A stretch of 39,764 nucleotides of DNA from Chrysochromulina tobinii (Eukaryota > Haptophyta > Prymnesiales > Chrysochromulinaceae): positions 1 to 39,764 of the forward strand of contig JWZX01003111.1 of NCBI GenBank assembly GCA_001275005.1. The letters are read 5' to 3'. Of this stretch, positions 30,301 through 39,438 are shown piece after piece. Numbering within the stretch: position 1 is the first letter of the stretch; every line of letters starts with the position of its first letter. The notes beneath the pieces were generated by a model that saw nothing but the letters and a program-made list of their open reading frames with translations, did no database searches and had not been told where the DNA came from. Made by a program: the position numbers and the translations under genes.

Positions 30301-32030
30301 CAGGGCCGGATCTCGTTTCTGATCTCGTGCCGGATCTCGTGCTGTCTGACGTGTCGCTCTCTGCATGGCGTTTCGAGTGCAGCGCGGCTACGGGGCGCGT
30401 GCACGTGTACCTGCCGCGCGCTGTCGAGTCAGCGCATGACGCAGACGCGGCAGCAGGGGCGGGCGCACCCGACACGACGAGTCTCGACGTTTGGTGGACC
30501 CTTCATTGTTCGTACGCCACGGACGAGCTGCCGACGACCGACGAGGCAACGGGAGGCTCGGCCAATGAAGGCTCCGCTGCAGATGCTGTTCTGATGGCTC
30601 TTGCCAGTCGCTTCCTCCGTGCATGGCGCGCACTGTCGTCGCTGCAGCGGCGGCACTTGCGAGGGCGTCCGCTGCAGATGCCCCTTGAAGCCCCACCGCC
30701 ATCGCCCCTACCGCCGCTCCTCCAGCCGCCTGCGACGGCGCGGCATCGGCCGTCGCCACGTGTCCAATTGGATAGCCAATCATCCCCAGCTCGAAGAGCC
30801 TCGCCCTTGCCTCGCGTGGCATCGTGTGCGGCGGTGGCGGCTTCCACGCCCGCTGCAACGCCCTCCAGACGTGCTACTAGCGGACAATCCGCATCGTCTT
30901 CAGGTCCCGCGTCCGTTTCGCCTTATTTCGGAAGAGGCAAGGCGGTGACCGGCGTGGGCGGCGACGAGGACGTGGAGGGACCTCCTCTGCGTGACGGAAA
31001 AGGATTCGAGGGCGATGCCGAGGGCGACGATGCCGAGGGCGCCGACGCGTCAGCAGCGTCGTCTTCTGCGGCGTCCCCCACCCAGGCGGCCGCTCAGAAG
31101 AGAAGCCACCGCTCAACACGGCGAGAACGTCCTCGACACGAGCCGGAAGAGGGGGCTCCAGCCCTCGTGGTGTGGGGCATCGCGCGCACTGTCGGTCGCG
31201 CCGGGTGCATGACGATGCCCCTGGCCCTCAGTGGCGACGGCCGTGTCCTCTGTCTTGGCTGCTACACGCCGCTACTCCTCCCGCCGACGTGGCGTCACGA
31301 GGCTGCGAGTGTCCAGGCTGTGAATGCCGAGGCTGTGAATGCCTGGGCTGCTGCAGGGGCTGGCGACACCCCCGCCGACGCGACGGCATTCACAGCCCAG
31401 GCATTCACAGCCCAGGCATTCACAGCCCAGGCATGCACAGCCCCCACCGACGCGACGGCATCGCCAGCAACGCCCTCTTCTCCTGCCGCCCGTGCGCGCC
31501 GCCTTGCCGTCGCTGCCACCGCCGCATCCCCCGCTGCGTCCGCCACCCTCGCCCCCGCCCTCGCCGCCGCCGGTGTGCCTACCGCAAGCCCTCGCAGCGA
31601 TGTCGAGCTCTTCTGCGGAGGTGCGTGTCGTGCAGTCTATTTCGGCCGCCGGCACAGCGCCTCGCTGCGCCGTCAGCTCGCCTCCCTTGACGGGGCAGTG
31701 TGTGCGAGCTGCGGCCTCGATGCAGGCGCACTGTGCGCGCTCCTCACCGAGGCGCCGCCCGGGGCAGCGCGATCGGCCTTACTGCAGCAGCTCGCGCCAT
31801 CGATTGCGGCGGAGACGGCGCTGGCCGCCCGACTGCTCGAGGCGCCTCACCTTGCTGGCCATGCGTGGCATGCGGACCATCGGCTCGCCGTGCGCGATGG
31901 CGGCGGCGAGTGCACCGTCGAGAACATGCAGGTGCTTTGCGTCGCGTGCCACATCCGAAAGACGCGTGCAGAGGCATCTGCTGCCGCAGCCGCCCGGCGG
32001 CAGGCGCGACGCTCTGCACGGGACTCCTAG
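27312..32030 (+). CDS. ZRANB3-like annealing helicase with HNH nuclease and topoisomerase-type zinc finger
   Basis: About 1572 codons from ATG 27312, or 1500 if the probable intron 27831-28046 is removed. N-terminal C4 zinc finger of the topoisomerase I type (C43, C46, C64, C70). SNF2 ATPase: GDEMGLGKTRQAI (Lys 314, Walker A), VVDESH (Walker B, 404), LLLSGTPSLSRP, then the helicase C-terminal part with LGIDLSAASE and QAEDRLHRKGQ. A linker of several hundred low-complexity residues holds a ZRANB3-like substrate-recognition segment (RFECSAATGRVHVYLP; FLRAWRALSSLQRRHL). The C-terminus has the HNH nuclease (ADHRLAVRDGGGECT, ENMQVLCVACHIRKT). ZRANB3 rewinds DNA and cuts at stalled forks with PCNA; this protein lacks a visible RanBP2-type finger. 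Two SRKRSQFF copies sit near the N-terminus. The next gene begins 113 bp downstream. Confidence 0.9.
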   Translation: MSLGFQAAKSRKRSQFFVADAPSSRKRSQFFQPDESLTDGSPCPVCGTGVMRPRDGRYGPFLGCSLFPECRHTVHLGRESEQVLRRAARATVRVEVDTPDTLRVWSSDGTAEGQAVLRTALSRVTTAACSRSPRADWAAAAASARATATFRLEEHDDLLRQLGSGSVGLHVQPVRGLRLLASACVCLRLLASACVCLRLLASACVCLRLLASACVCLRLIASDCVRLRPIASDCVRLRPIASDGQVPACTLRFFRELPAEAVTAANTADAVAAHIARMPCRLRDSLLPFQRCGVEQLLSWDGRGLLGDEMGLGKTRQAIACVGALRPWPVLLIVPASLRIMWAEEFERWLPELLTPRDVHVIAGACDALHQDAPTPKVVVTSFRMATVLQGAFTARAWKAIVVDESHCLGTTARATDAQQTEVVAALAARTRHVLLLSGTPSLSRPFALFRQVDMLRPGLLGRDKWHFGREYCASVPLSQGWTAPLGGGSRDWELHLLLRSAVLARRRKAEVLMELPPKRRRWLKLPLVHGSVHGSEGEVPSTLAPSNEEKAGVAGLDTTTTMLVDRPDEPEARPEGDVKGGDPISHQSKYELAGLIKLPAVRLFLAEALKTQEAEAEAKAQAAAGEAAGEAAGDAVGETEPITCSRKLVIFAHHRRVMDGLQACLHATGTAHVRIDGSTPLPQRHLAVRRFHHEPSVRVALISVTAAALGIDLSAASECIFAELPPDAAWLAQAEDRLHRKGQSSAVSVTILIAHPSSAAACEALDEAAEEADDGMQHDCSIVAAPPVSNGAAAEVRVAEAPPSARRNNRRAISTRISPHISPEISPCAAASSAVATFATPKESASALARRRELQACRFDRRHSQLIKQSERAVRRVTDGPGMPGTASTSGMHVAAQEATKEAVEAMGEAVEEGEEAEGAVEQASTVEAMEVAQGCLMLHDGTRRSARLRTLCRPPKANVDLLPTQPPAAAALVRPPAPPPAPPPAPPPAPPPEAAGPDLVSDLVPDLVLSDVSLSAWRFECSAATGRVHVYLPRAVESAHDADAAAGAGAPDTTSLDVWWTLHCSYATDELPTTDEATGGSANEGSAADAVLMALASRFLRAWRALSSLQRRHLRGRPLQMPLEAPPPSPLPPLLQPPATARHRPSPRVQLDSQSSPARRASPLPRVASCAAVAASTPAATPSRRATSGQSASSSGPASVSPYFGRGKAVTGVGGDEDVEGPPLRDGKGFEGDAEGDDAEGADASAASSSAASPTQAAAQKRSHRSTRRERPRHEPEEGAPALVVWGIARTVGRAGCMTMPLALSGDGRVLCLGCYTPLLLPPTWRHEAASVQAVNAEAVNAWAAAGAGDTPADATAFTAQAFTAQAFTAQACTAPTDATASPATPSSPAARARRLAVAATAASPAASATLAPALAAAGVPTASPRSDVELFCGGACRAVYFGRRHSASLRRQLASLDGAVCASCGLDAGALCALLTEAPPGAARSALLQQLAPSIAAETALAARLLEAPHLAGHAWHADHRLAVRDGGGECTVENMQVLCVACHIRKTRAEASAAAAARRQARRSARDS
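27339..27404 (+). repeat. Exact 24-bp direct repeat at the helicase N-terminus
   Basis: TCGCGCAAGCGCAGCCAATT plus CTTC occurs at 27339-27362 and 27381-27404, 42 bp (14 codons) apart and in frame. Both copies encode SRKRSQFF. An exact nucleotide match implies a recent duplication. Confidence 0.9.
27841..28040 (+). repeat. 20-unit decamer minisatellite in probable intron of helicase gene
   Basis: Twenty contiguous 10-bp units: twelve TGCGTCTGCT (27841-27960), two TGCGTCTGAT, five TGCGTCCGAT and one TGCGTCTGAT. It is bracketed by a strong donor (CCG|GTACGT at 27831) and an acceptor (GATGGGCAG at 28041-28046), both phase 0. The enclosed 216 bp has no stop codon in frame, so retention would insert 72 Cys/Leu-rich residues. 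Confidence 0.95.
31318..31461 (+). repeat. Opposed GGCTGTGAATGCC / GGCATTCACAGCC repeats
   Basis: Two copies of AGGCTGTGAATGCC are followed by three to four copies of the 15-bp unit GGCATTCACAGCCCA, which is their reverse complement. The CCGACGCGACGGCAT pair (31375-31389 and 31447-31461) flanks the second block. The region is coding in frame (AVNAEAVNAWAA, then TAFTAQAFTAQ), and its transcript should fold into strong hairpins. Confidence 0.85.
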
Positions 32031-32143
32031 GCTACACCCCCCGAGGGTGCTGCATCTCGCATCGCGAGGTTTCACGAAATCACGGTTGACCTCCGAGGCG
32101 AGATCCCTTTTTTAGAGAAAAGCATCTAAGATTCCTCAAGAGA

Positions 32144-32850
32144 ATGGCGCTTTTCGGCTTGTCGTTCGCCGCCCTCGGTCTGTCGCTGTCGGCCAGGCCT
32201 TCGACGATGCTGACGTCTCCATTCCGCATGCCAGCGCCCGTGTGCATGGTATCGATTGATAGCAATATCAAGCAGGACGCTGAAGCGGTCTTCAGTGTTG
32301 TTGATGTTGACGGCGACGGGACTGTGACTAAAGAGGTGCGCGCCCAGCTCTCACATCCAATCACCCGCATGCATGCCTGCGTTGAACTCAGCGGGCTGGC
32401 CGTGTTGATTGCGCTCAGGAGCTCATGAGTCACCTGACCGCCAGCGGCTACAAAGCTGAGGCCGTAGAAAAGATCTTTGAGAAGCTCGACATTGACAAGA
32501 GCGGCTGCCTGTCGTTGGAGGAGCTCATCGCGGGCTTCGCTAACTACACCCCTCTGCGCAAGGCTCCTGGCTTTGGCAACTATAATGAACAGTTCAAGGA
32601 GCTCATCCACGCGGATGCCGATGCCCTCTTCAATGCGATCGATGGTAACAATGATGGCGAGATCACCGACGCCGAGCTGCGTGTGCACCTGCGACAGTTT
32701 AGCAATTTCTCGGACGCGGCCATCACTAACATCTTCTCGATGCTCGACACGAATGCTAACGGTGGCGTCGATCGTAAAGAGCTTCGCTCCGCGTTCGTGC
32801 GCTCTTCGGCGCTGCGTCAGGCCATTGGCCAGGGCCCCAACTTCAAGTGA
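32144..32850 (+). CDS. Four-EF-hand calcium-binding protein, two exons
   Basis: Exons 32144-32335 and 32419-32850 join through an 83-bp phase-0 intron (GAG|GTGCGC ... GCTCAG|GAGCTC), giving 207 aa. Four canonical loops are present: DVDGDGTVTKEE (54-65, spanning the splice junction), DIDKSGCLSLEE (88-99), DGNNDGEITDAE and DTNANGGVDRKE. The first two and last two form calmodulin-like pairs, with loop 4 lacking the usual residue pattern at one position (glycine for isoleucine-flanking position). The first 38 residues (MALFGLSFAALGLSLSA) look like a signal or plastid-targeting leader, unlike cytosolic calmodulin. Probably a calcium sensor in the secretory system or plastid. It is transcribed in the same direction as the helicase, 113 bp after it. 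Confidence 0.9.
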
Positions 32851-33323
32851 GGCAAGAGACGCGGCAAAGTAACGGACTCACTCATCAGTGTGTCAACATC
32901 GACAGCATCGAACATGGGCACCACGAGTGTTCTGCCAGAATGTATCAAACTACTCCAAAATAACTCGTTTCCTATTCAGGCGCACGGGCCGTGCGGTGCA
33001 TTAGCAAAACGAGCGACGAAAGGCGGTCCCCGCCCCGCCCGGCGCGGGCGGCGTCGCGACCTGCGCCGGCGCGTCCCGCGGCGCGGGGACTTGAGACGCT
33101 TTCGATACCGCGGTTTGAACGTACGTGCCGCTCCGTCTTGCGACGCGCCCCACCGGTGCCGCGAGGAGCTGTGGCCACACCTGGTCCCTGGGTCTCTCAG
33201 GTACGTTTTCGGCGGGGCGTGTGGCCCGACGCCCGTGTCTTTCGTGTGACAGTGAGACGAGTCGACAGTTGTGAAGACGTGATCTGATTCTGGACTTGGA
33301 CGACGTCAGCCGTGTCAACAGCG
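32851..33323. other. Convergent 3' intergenic region
   Basis: Separates the EF-hand gene (+) and the unknown coiled-coil gene (-). 33010-33100 is a GC-rich stretch of CGCGGGCG-type sequence. No gene or repeat of note. Confidence 0.5.
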
Positions 33324-35168
33324 TCACTCCCTGAGCCGTGCCCTCCATTCGGCGTCGACGTCCGAGCCGCGTGGGGTGATCCCAGCCCGCGTCACGTGCG
33401 GGCTGCGCACGTCGCCTTCGCTCTGGGCGAGACGGCACATCTGCGTTCGCGTGAGCGGCACGCCGTCGAGCACGGCAGGGCGGCACCGAATCCCGAGCTG
33501 GCGCTGCACCTCGGGCGTCACGTAAGTGAGCAGCTGGTACGCCTCGCGCCAGGACCGGCACGCTACGCGGCTCTCGGCCAGACCGACGCTGATCACGGCC
33601 AGCACGCCGTCGGAGGTGTGGTGCGCCCCACTTGGCCTCGCGCCCGGCTTGAGAGCCACGCCCGCTGGCTGAAGCAGCATCGCGTGGACCTCCTCGGGGC
33701 TCAGCGCGACTCCACTCTCAAAGTGCAGGCGCACCTCGGGCTGGTGTGCTGGATGCCACACTGGAGGGGTCGCTGGCGAGGCAGACGGTCGGCTGCCGCA
33801 GCGGCCCGGATCCACGGCCGCGACGCACCGCGTCTTTGGCGTCTTCGTGGGCACCGCGCTGGGCGCCTCCGCTGCCGCTGCGCTGGCCGTCTTCTCGCCC
33901 TCGCCCTCCTCTTCGTCCTCCTCCTCCTCCTCCTCCTCGTCCTCCTCGTCCTTGTCCTGGGCTACGCTCCGAGGCGACTTTGCGCCCGTTGCCAGATTTG
34001 CCAGATTGGACCTCGCCGGACCTCCGCGAGCGTTGGCAGCGAGGAGAGCGGAGGAGGGGTCCGCATGCGCGGAGGAGCATGTGAAGAGGACAGGCGGGTT
34101 GGGTGAGTAGGCGACGGTGGCGAGGGGTGGGCTCGTAGATGAGCTCATACACGGATGCTTGAGAGAAGAGGAGCATGTCCCGCCCGCCCGGCTGGAGCCG
34201 CTCAGCCGACGCAGCCGTGCGGCCGCCCGTGCCGCATCCGGCGGCATCCAAGCGAGCCCTAAGCTGCCCTCGACCGGAACCCATCCCTGAGGATGGTCGG
34301 CCACGGGGCTGAACGGGCTTCGGCCGCGCTCGGGACTCTCGCTCGCGGCCCGCCGCCGCCGCTGCTCCTTCTTCTCGAGCTGCCGTTGCCTCTCGGCCTC
34401 GTGCACTACCGATGCAGGCGAGGTGTTGCCGACGCGAGAGAGGCTAGCACGCCGTGCTATCGCGGCTGCGGCCGTGGCGCGTGCCATCTCTCCCGGGCTG
34501 ATGAGCGCTGTGGTGGGCAGGCCACGCGCTCTTGGGCTCGGGCCGCTGTGCTGGGCGTCGTGCTGGGCGCGGTGGCTGGCGCCGTGTTGGGCGCTCGGGC
34601 TTGGGCCGGTTGGAGAATTTCCGCGGTCGACGGCGGCGCCGGGTGCTGCATCGGCGGCAAAGGTCGTCGTCGAGGGGGAGTTGCTAATTGAGCGGCTCAT
34701 TGGCGTGGGACTGGCGACAGAGCGCGGCGATCGGAGGGCCACAGCAGAGGTCGACAAGGACGGCGCTCGGGACGGCGCTCGAGCCCCTCGGCTTGGCAGT
34801 GATGTCGAGATAGCCATGGCACTGGCGCTGCTGGCGCTGCTTCGCCCTGGGATGTTCGCCGCGTCCTTGAGCTTGATCTGGTCTGCCCAGCGTGACACGC
34901 TCTCAGTGGCGGTGGCGACTGAGCGCACGGGCGGCTTCTTGCCATGCGCGATGGCCACCGCCTGCGCCGTCTGGGCCTCGAGGAGCGCGCGCACCTTGCT
35001 GAAGTCGCCGCGCTGCTGCTCGAGACTCTGCAGCTGTGAAGCAAGCCGCTTCACTTGAGCGCGGCTCGCTGCGTCTTGGCGCCCTTGGCGCGCCCTCAGC
35101 TGCTGTAGCTCCCGCTCCATCTCGTCGGCGTGTGCGTGCAGCGCCGCGAGCTCCTCAGACGACGCCGT

Positions 35169-35200
<32 letters not shown>

Positions 35201-36299
35201 CGGCCGTCGCCGCAGCATTGGCGGCGTGCGCAGCGACGGCCGCCGCGTCCTCTGCCTCCTCGATAGGGCCATCGAGTGCCTCGGCGCGGGCGCGGTGGGT
35301 GGTAGACGTTGAGAGGACACGCAATGAACCATCTCTGTGGTGCGTGGCAGGCGGCGGCGGTGGGCGCGGCGGGAGCGCGTCGTTGGCAGCATTGGCAGCG
35401 TTGGCATGACTCTTCACCTCGCCGGAGCTCCTGCCATCGCCGCTTCTTCTTGGGCTGCCTGGCGTCGCGCGGTCGCGTGCGAGGAGTCCACGCAGACGCT
35501 CCTTACCACGCCGTGCCGCCTCTACGTCGGTGCGGGCGTTTTCGAGCTCATCGCTCACCTGATGAGGGGGGGCGATCCATTACAGTAGGGAGGCCATCAA
35601 GGGCCATCAAGCGGCCTCGACCTCGTCGCTCACCTCGATCAGCTGCTCACGCAGCCGTCGCTCGCGCTGCGCCCATTGCTCATCACTCTCCCGGTGCGCA
35701 GCCTTGGCAGCCTCGTGCTCCTTGGACGTGCGTGTGAGCGCCTCCTGCAGCTCGGCGACGCGCGCCGCCCACGCTTCGGCTGCACGCTCGCGCTCGGCCG
35801 CGGCAGCCGCTTGCTCGTGGCGCCGCCGCTCAGCCGCCTCTGCCGCACTCCGCGCCTGGGCATTTAAGTGTGTGAGTTGTTGCTCGCGCACCGACTGAAG
35901 CTCGCGCAGCAGCGCCTCCGAGTGCTCCTCCATCTGGCGCTTGGAAGATTCGAGCTCGGCCACACGCTCTGCGAGCACAAGGCTGTCAGCCTGGCGCGAC
36001 GCGCGCAGCTCCGCCGCTGCCTGGCGAGAAGCCGCCACCAGCTGTGGTGAGAGTGGCGGCGCAGTTGGCGACGCTGCCGAGGAGGTCCACGCCACCATCG
36101 GGGCCGAGGCGGCGGTGGAAACTGTTTTGGAGCCTGCGGTCCCTGCGGTCGCAGCGAGAGCATCGGCGTCCACGAAGGCGTCGTCGCCGACGACGCGTGC
36201 CGTCGCAAAGTGGACTAGGAGCGCGTGGAGCCCTTTGTCATCGAGGTCGCCCGTGTCCCATCTTGCGGCAACATCCCCGAGGAAAGCGACGGCAACCAT
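33324..36299 (-). CDS. Coiled-coil protein of unknown function, two exons
   Basis: Exons 36299-35634 and 35558-33324 (minus) join through a 75-bp phase-0 intron (GAG|GTGAGC ... CATCAG|GTGAGC), giving about 966 aa. The start is the ATG in a perfect CCACCATGG context at 36299; the frame stays open up to ATG 36572, which would add a hydrophobic leader. Residues about 80-330 are coiled coil, rich in Glu, Ala and Arg (AERVAELESSKRQMEEHSE), and run across the intron. A long Ser/Pro/Ala-rich middle follows, then an acidic run (about 780-800), then a compact C-terminal region (PEVRLHFESGVALSPEEVHAML, WREAYQLLTYVTPEVQRQL) that I cannot assign. No catalytic motif. A structural or centrosomal role is possible but not shown. 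Confidence 0.7.
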
Positions 36300-36710
36300 G
36301 GTGGACGAGAACCTCGACATAGGCACAGCCGCGAAGAAGCCGCGCGAACCATATATGTACGACAGCAGCCGCATCTCTCCGACCGTGCGCGCCTCGAGCT
36401 GTCGTCCGATGGCAGGCTTGCTGCTCACCCAATGGCAGGCATCGGAAGCGGCTCGGAGCAGCTCACTCCCAGTGGCGCTCTTGCGCGCTGAGTGGCCGGA
36501 TGTTCCCGAATGGTCAGCGCAGGCGAGCGCGGCTCCAGAGGCAACATCGAGGACTGCCGCGAAGAGCAACATGATTTTACGAAAACCCGTGAAGTTCACA
36601 GAGTCATTGAAGTCAGATTTGATCCGCTCCGGCCCATTGCCGTAGTCCGTGCTTTTCGAACAAAAAAATCTTAAATTTCCACTCGCTAGCACGCGTCACA
36701 GCTACTGGCA
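36300..36710. promoter_or_regulatory. Divergent promoter region
   Basis: Between the coiled-coil gene (-) and the cyclophilin-like gene (+). On the minus strand a TATA-like CATATATGG lies about 50 bases before the CCACCATGG start. On the plus side an AAAAAAATCTTAAATTT tract lies at 36662-36678, 30 bp from the ATG. If the coiled-coil frame really starts at 36572, most of this is coding instead. Confidence 0.4.
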
Positions 36711-38840
36711 ATGGTGAAGAAGGCGCCTTTCCTCGTTGCCGCCATTGTCTTTGTTGGAGTTTGCGGCCTCATGGCGTCGCTCTTGAGCTTGCGGCACCTG
36801 ATGAGTCCGCCGTCTGAAAGTCCCGCCTTCAGCATCGTGCCCGTACCAGCGGCGCAGGCCACAACCGCGCTGCCGCCGCCGCCTCCCGCAAGAACGACTG
36901 CCAAGAGCACGCTCGGCGCATCGTGCGGCCGGGCCCGCATGAATAATACCGACGCGCGGATCACGCTTCGAGTCGGCAAGCACGGCTTCATTCGGCTCCT
37001 GCTGCGGCCGGAGTGGTCCCCTGGTGGTGCCGAGTATGCACGGCTCGTCGCTGCGGCAGCGCAGCCCACGTCGCAGGTCTACCGCCTCGAGCCCGGCTTC
37101 CTCATCCAAGGCCGCCTCGCCGCGCCGGGCGTGCCGGCTCCTCGCGACAATACGCGCGCGCCCAAGCTCATGGAGCGAGGCGAAGTCGGCTGGGCGGGAG
37201 GGTCTGCCGGCCCAGACTACTTCATCTACCTCGGCCTTGGTCCTGCAACGTGGTTGGGGAATCCGCACGAGGGCACCATCTTTGCAGAGGTGGCCGACGA
37301 GGAGAGTATGCAGGTGGCGAGTAACGTGTCGTTGCTGCCCGTGCCGCTCACGGCGCCCGGCCAGATGCACCTGCTTAAGGTACCTGTGCCGGTCACCGCG
37401 AGCCTCGGCCACATCACGCACGACGAGCATGAGACTGAGGAGATTGAGGAGGGCAGAGCCGCGACGCCGCGGGCTGCGGCGGCCGACGTGGAGGCGAGGC
37501 TTACCAAGGCCGAAGTCGAGGCGAGGCGCGTCGTCCAAACGAGTCGATTCGAGTCGGAGCCTCTCTCTTCCCTCGAAAGCGTCGCCGACGGCGTACCGAC
37601 TTTAGGAGTGCTCAAGGTGGTGGGCGCAGTGATCGACGCCTCCGCGGCCGCGTGCGCACCGAGTTGCCACGCACTGCCGCACACGGAGCTTCACGGCGAC
37701 GTGGTCAAATGGGGCGAGAGCCACGTGCTCACGAGCGCGGCCGCTTGCTGCGCTGCTTGCGAGGAGCACGCGGCTGCCTATGGCGGCGACGTTGCGACCG
37801 TTACGAGTGCCAACACTGGCAAGAAGCCTTGTAATGTGTGGGTATGGTGCAGCAACGCTGAGCGGTGCGGCAAGCGCCACGGCCAATGTTGGCTCAAGCA
37901 TGCGAAGCAGCTCTGGGCCGACCAGGCGCTCACCGTCGGCACCTCCGAGGCATGGACGGCGGGCACGGTGCAAGCAGCGCCCGCTGATCATCCCAGCGGC
38001 GCGGGGCGCTTCACGCCGAGCGCGGCGGACGCGGATCTCGCGCTCGATTTCGCACTCGCGATCTCAGAGCTGCAGCCTTCGGAGCCGTCAGTCGTCAAGT
38101 CGGCGGCCGAGGGTGTCGTTGCTGGCGACGCAGCCACAGCCACTATGTCCAAGCGCGCTGGCAGTGGAGCCTGGATGCGCACCGTCCGCCTCAAAATTCG
38201 GGATGCAGCGCCGCGCTCAGCTGCGCGGCTCCGTGCGCTTGCGCATGCAGCGGCCGCACCCGAGGCGGCGCGCGAGTGGGCGGCGGCGCTGGTGGACGCG
38301 GCCGCGGGGGTGGCGGCGGCGGCGGGGTGCGCGGCGGACGGTCATCAGGACGGTCATCAGGAAGGTCATCTGGACGGTCAGAGCCCCTCCGATCTGCATC
38401 TCAACCATCGCGATCTACCCAAGGCGTCACCCTTTGGCGTGCTCACAGGCGGCCAACCGGTGCCGAAGCACTGGGGGCAGGCCACGCTTCACGATGGTTT
38501 TGGTGTGCACGCGCGATGGCCACGCGGCGCAGCCATACTGCACGGCATTCTTGGCGCGGGCTGGGCCGGCACTGGCATCCGCAATGGCAGCTTCCGTATG
38601 CGCGTGCCCGTCGAGGCGCACCCGGTGCCTGTTCTGCGTGGCTCAGTGTGCTGGTCGACGCTCGGTGCGGACGGGCCGGACTTTTTCATCGCTCTCGCCG
38701 ATCATCCGCAGTTGGGCGTCGCGCATACCGTTGTAGGCGAGGTGGTGAGAGAGGACATCATGCTGCTCGACCAGCTGGCTGACGACGTGTCGCGTGGGCG
38801 GTTGAGGCTGCCCGCGCGCGTTCGTGTGCGCTCGCTCTGA
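36711..38840 (+). CDS. Type II membrane protein with two degenerate cyclophilin-like domains and a cysteine-rich PAN-like module
   Basis: 709 aa from ATG 36711. Residues 7-28 are a hydrophobic signal anchor after MVKKA, so the bulk should face the Golgi/ER lumen or outside. A first beta-barrel-like domain (about 80-230: ITLRVGKHGFIRLLL, YRLEPGFLIQGRL, YFIYLGLG, GTIFAEVAD) matches the layout of cyclophilins, but the usual catalytic Arg/Phe pattern is not preserved. A cysteine-rich segment (about 310-395: AAACAPSCHALP, CCAACEEHAA, CNVWVWCSN, CWLKHAK) resembles a PAN/apple domain. The C-terminal third repeats the cyclophilin-like layout (GILGAGWAGTG, FFIALADHPQLG, VVGEVV). Likely a lectin- or carbohydrate-associated secretory protein rather than an active isomerase; this is inference. 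Confidence 0.75.
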   Translation: MVKKAPFLVAAIVFVGVCGLMASLLSLRHLMSPPSESPAFSIVPVPAAQATTALPPPPPARTTAKSTLGASCGRARMNNTDARITLRVGKHGFIRLLLRPEWSPGGAEYARLVAAAAQPTSQVYRLEPGFLIQGRLAAPGVPAPRDNTRAPKLMERGEVGWAGGSAGPDYFIYLGLGPATWLGNPHEGTIFAEVADEESMQVASNVSLLPVPLTAPGQMHLLKVPVPVTASLGHITHDEHETEEIEEGRAATPRAAAADVEARLTKAEVEARRVVQTSRFESEPLSSLESVADGVPTLGVLKVVGAVIDASAAACAPSCHALPHTELHGDVVKWGESHVLTSAAACCAACEEHAAAYGGDVATVTSANTGKKPCNVWVWCSNAERCGKRHGQCWLKHAKQLWADQALTVGTSEAWTAGTVQAAPADHPSGAGRFTPSAADADLALDFALAISELQPSEPSVVKSAAEGVVAGDAATATMSKRAGSGAWMRTVRLKIRDAAPRSAARLRALAHAAAAPEAAREWAAALVDAAAGVAAAAGCAADGHQDGHQEGHLDGQSPSDLHLNHRDLPKASPFGVLTGGQPVPKHWGQATLHDGFGVHARWPRGAAILHGILGAGWAGTGIRNGSFRMRVPVEAHPVPVLRGSVCWSTLGADGPDFFIALADHPQLGVAHTVVGEVVREDIMLLDQLADDVSRGRLRLPARVRVRSL

Positions 38841-39438
38841 TGTCTGCGGTTACGGTGTTGGACGGGACGCGTAGTACTCGATACGATCGGCAAGGTCGAG
38901 CTGCACGAGGCCGGACGACGGGACCGGGTATAGCGCCTAGCGCATTCGAGATAGCCCGGCGAGCGGCGTGCGCGGTCGCGCGGTGGCCGGTGCGTCGCGC
39001 CGTCGGCACGGATAACAATCGATCCGGCATCCGCCTGTTGCACAAAAATCGCGCTTCGCGCGGGTTGTTCTCTTTGCGCGTGCGCTACTTCCACAACGCA
39101 CACGATAATGAAGGGCATCTGTGTGACACTGAATGACACTGTGTCGCACGCACCCCGGCCCACGCTGCGTCGCGTATGCGTCCTCGGGTGTAACCAACTA
39201 AAAACGTTCGGTGGCGCTGGCTGGCCTGCGGAACCTCTTGGCAACCCTCCAGGTCTCCGAGAAATCTCCAGGTCGCCGACCGGACCTTTGTCCACAATTC
39301 ATCTCCACGGTCGCTGCCATCCAACGAGCTCCTACTGCACGCAGCGCTCCCGCCCCCGTCGCGCAGCACATCGCCCCAAGCATACACACCCCATCAAAAG
39401 AGTCATGTTCCATGCAAAAGCATGCGATCCTCCTCCAC
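38841..39438. other. Convergent intergenic region
   Basis: Between the cyclophilin-like gene (+) and the channel gene tail (-). Contains paired CCAGGTCTCC/CCAGGTCGCC repeats near 39248-39280. No gene recognised. Confidence 0.5.

Noticed and set aside
36300-36572. Signal-peptide-like extension of the coiled-coil protein
   Set aside because: The frame is open, but the ATG at 36299 has a perfect CCACCATGG context with a TATA-like element upstream, so the extension is kept only as an alternative.
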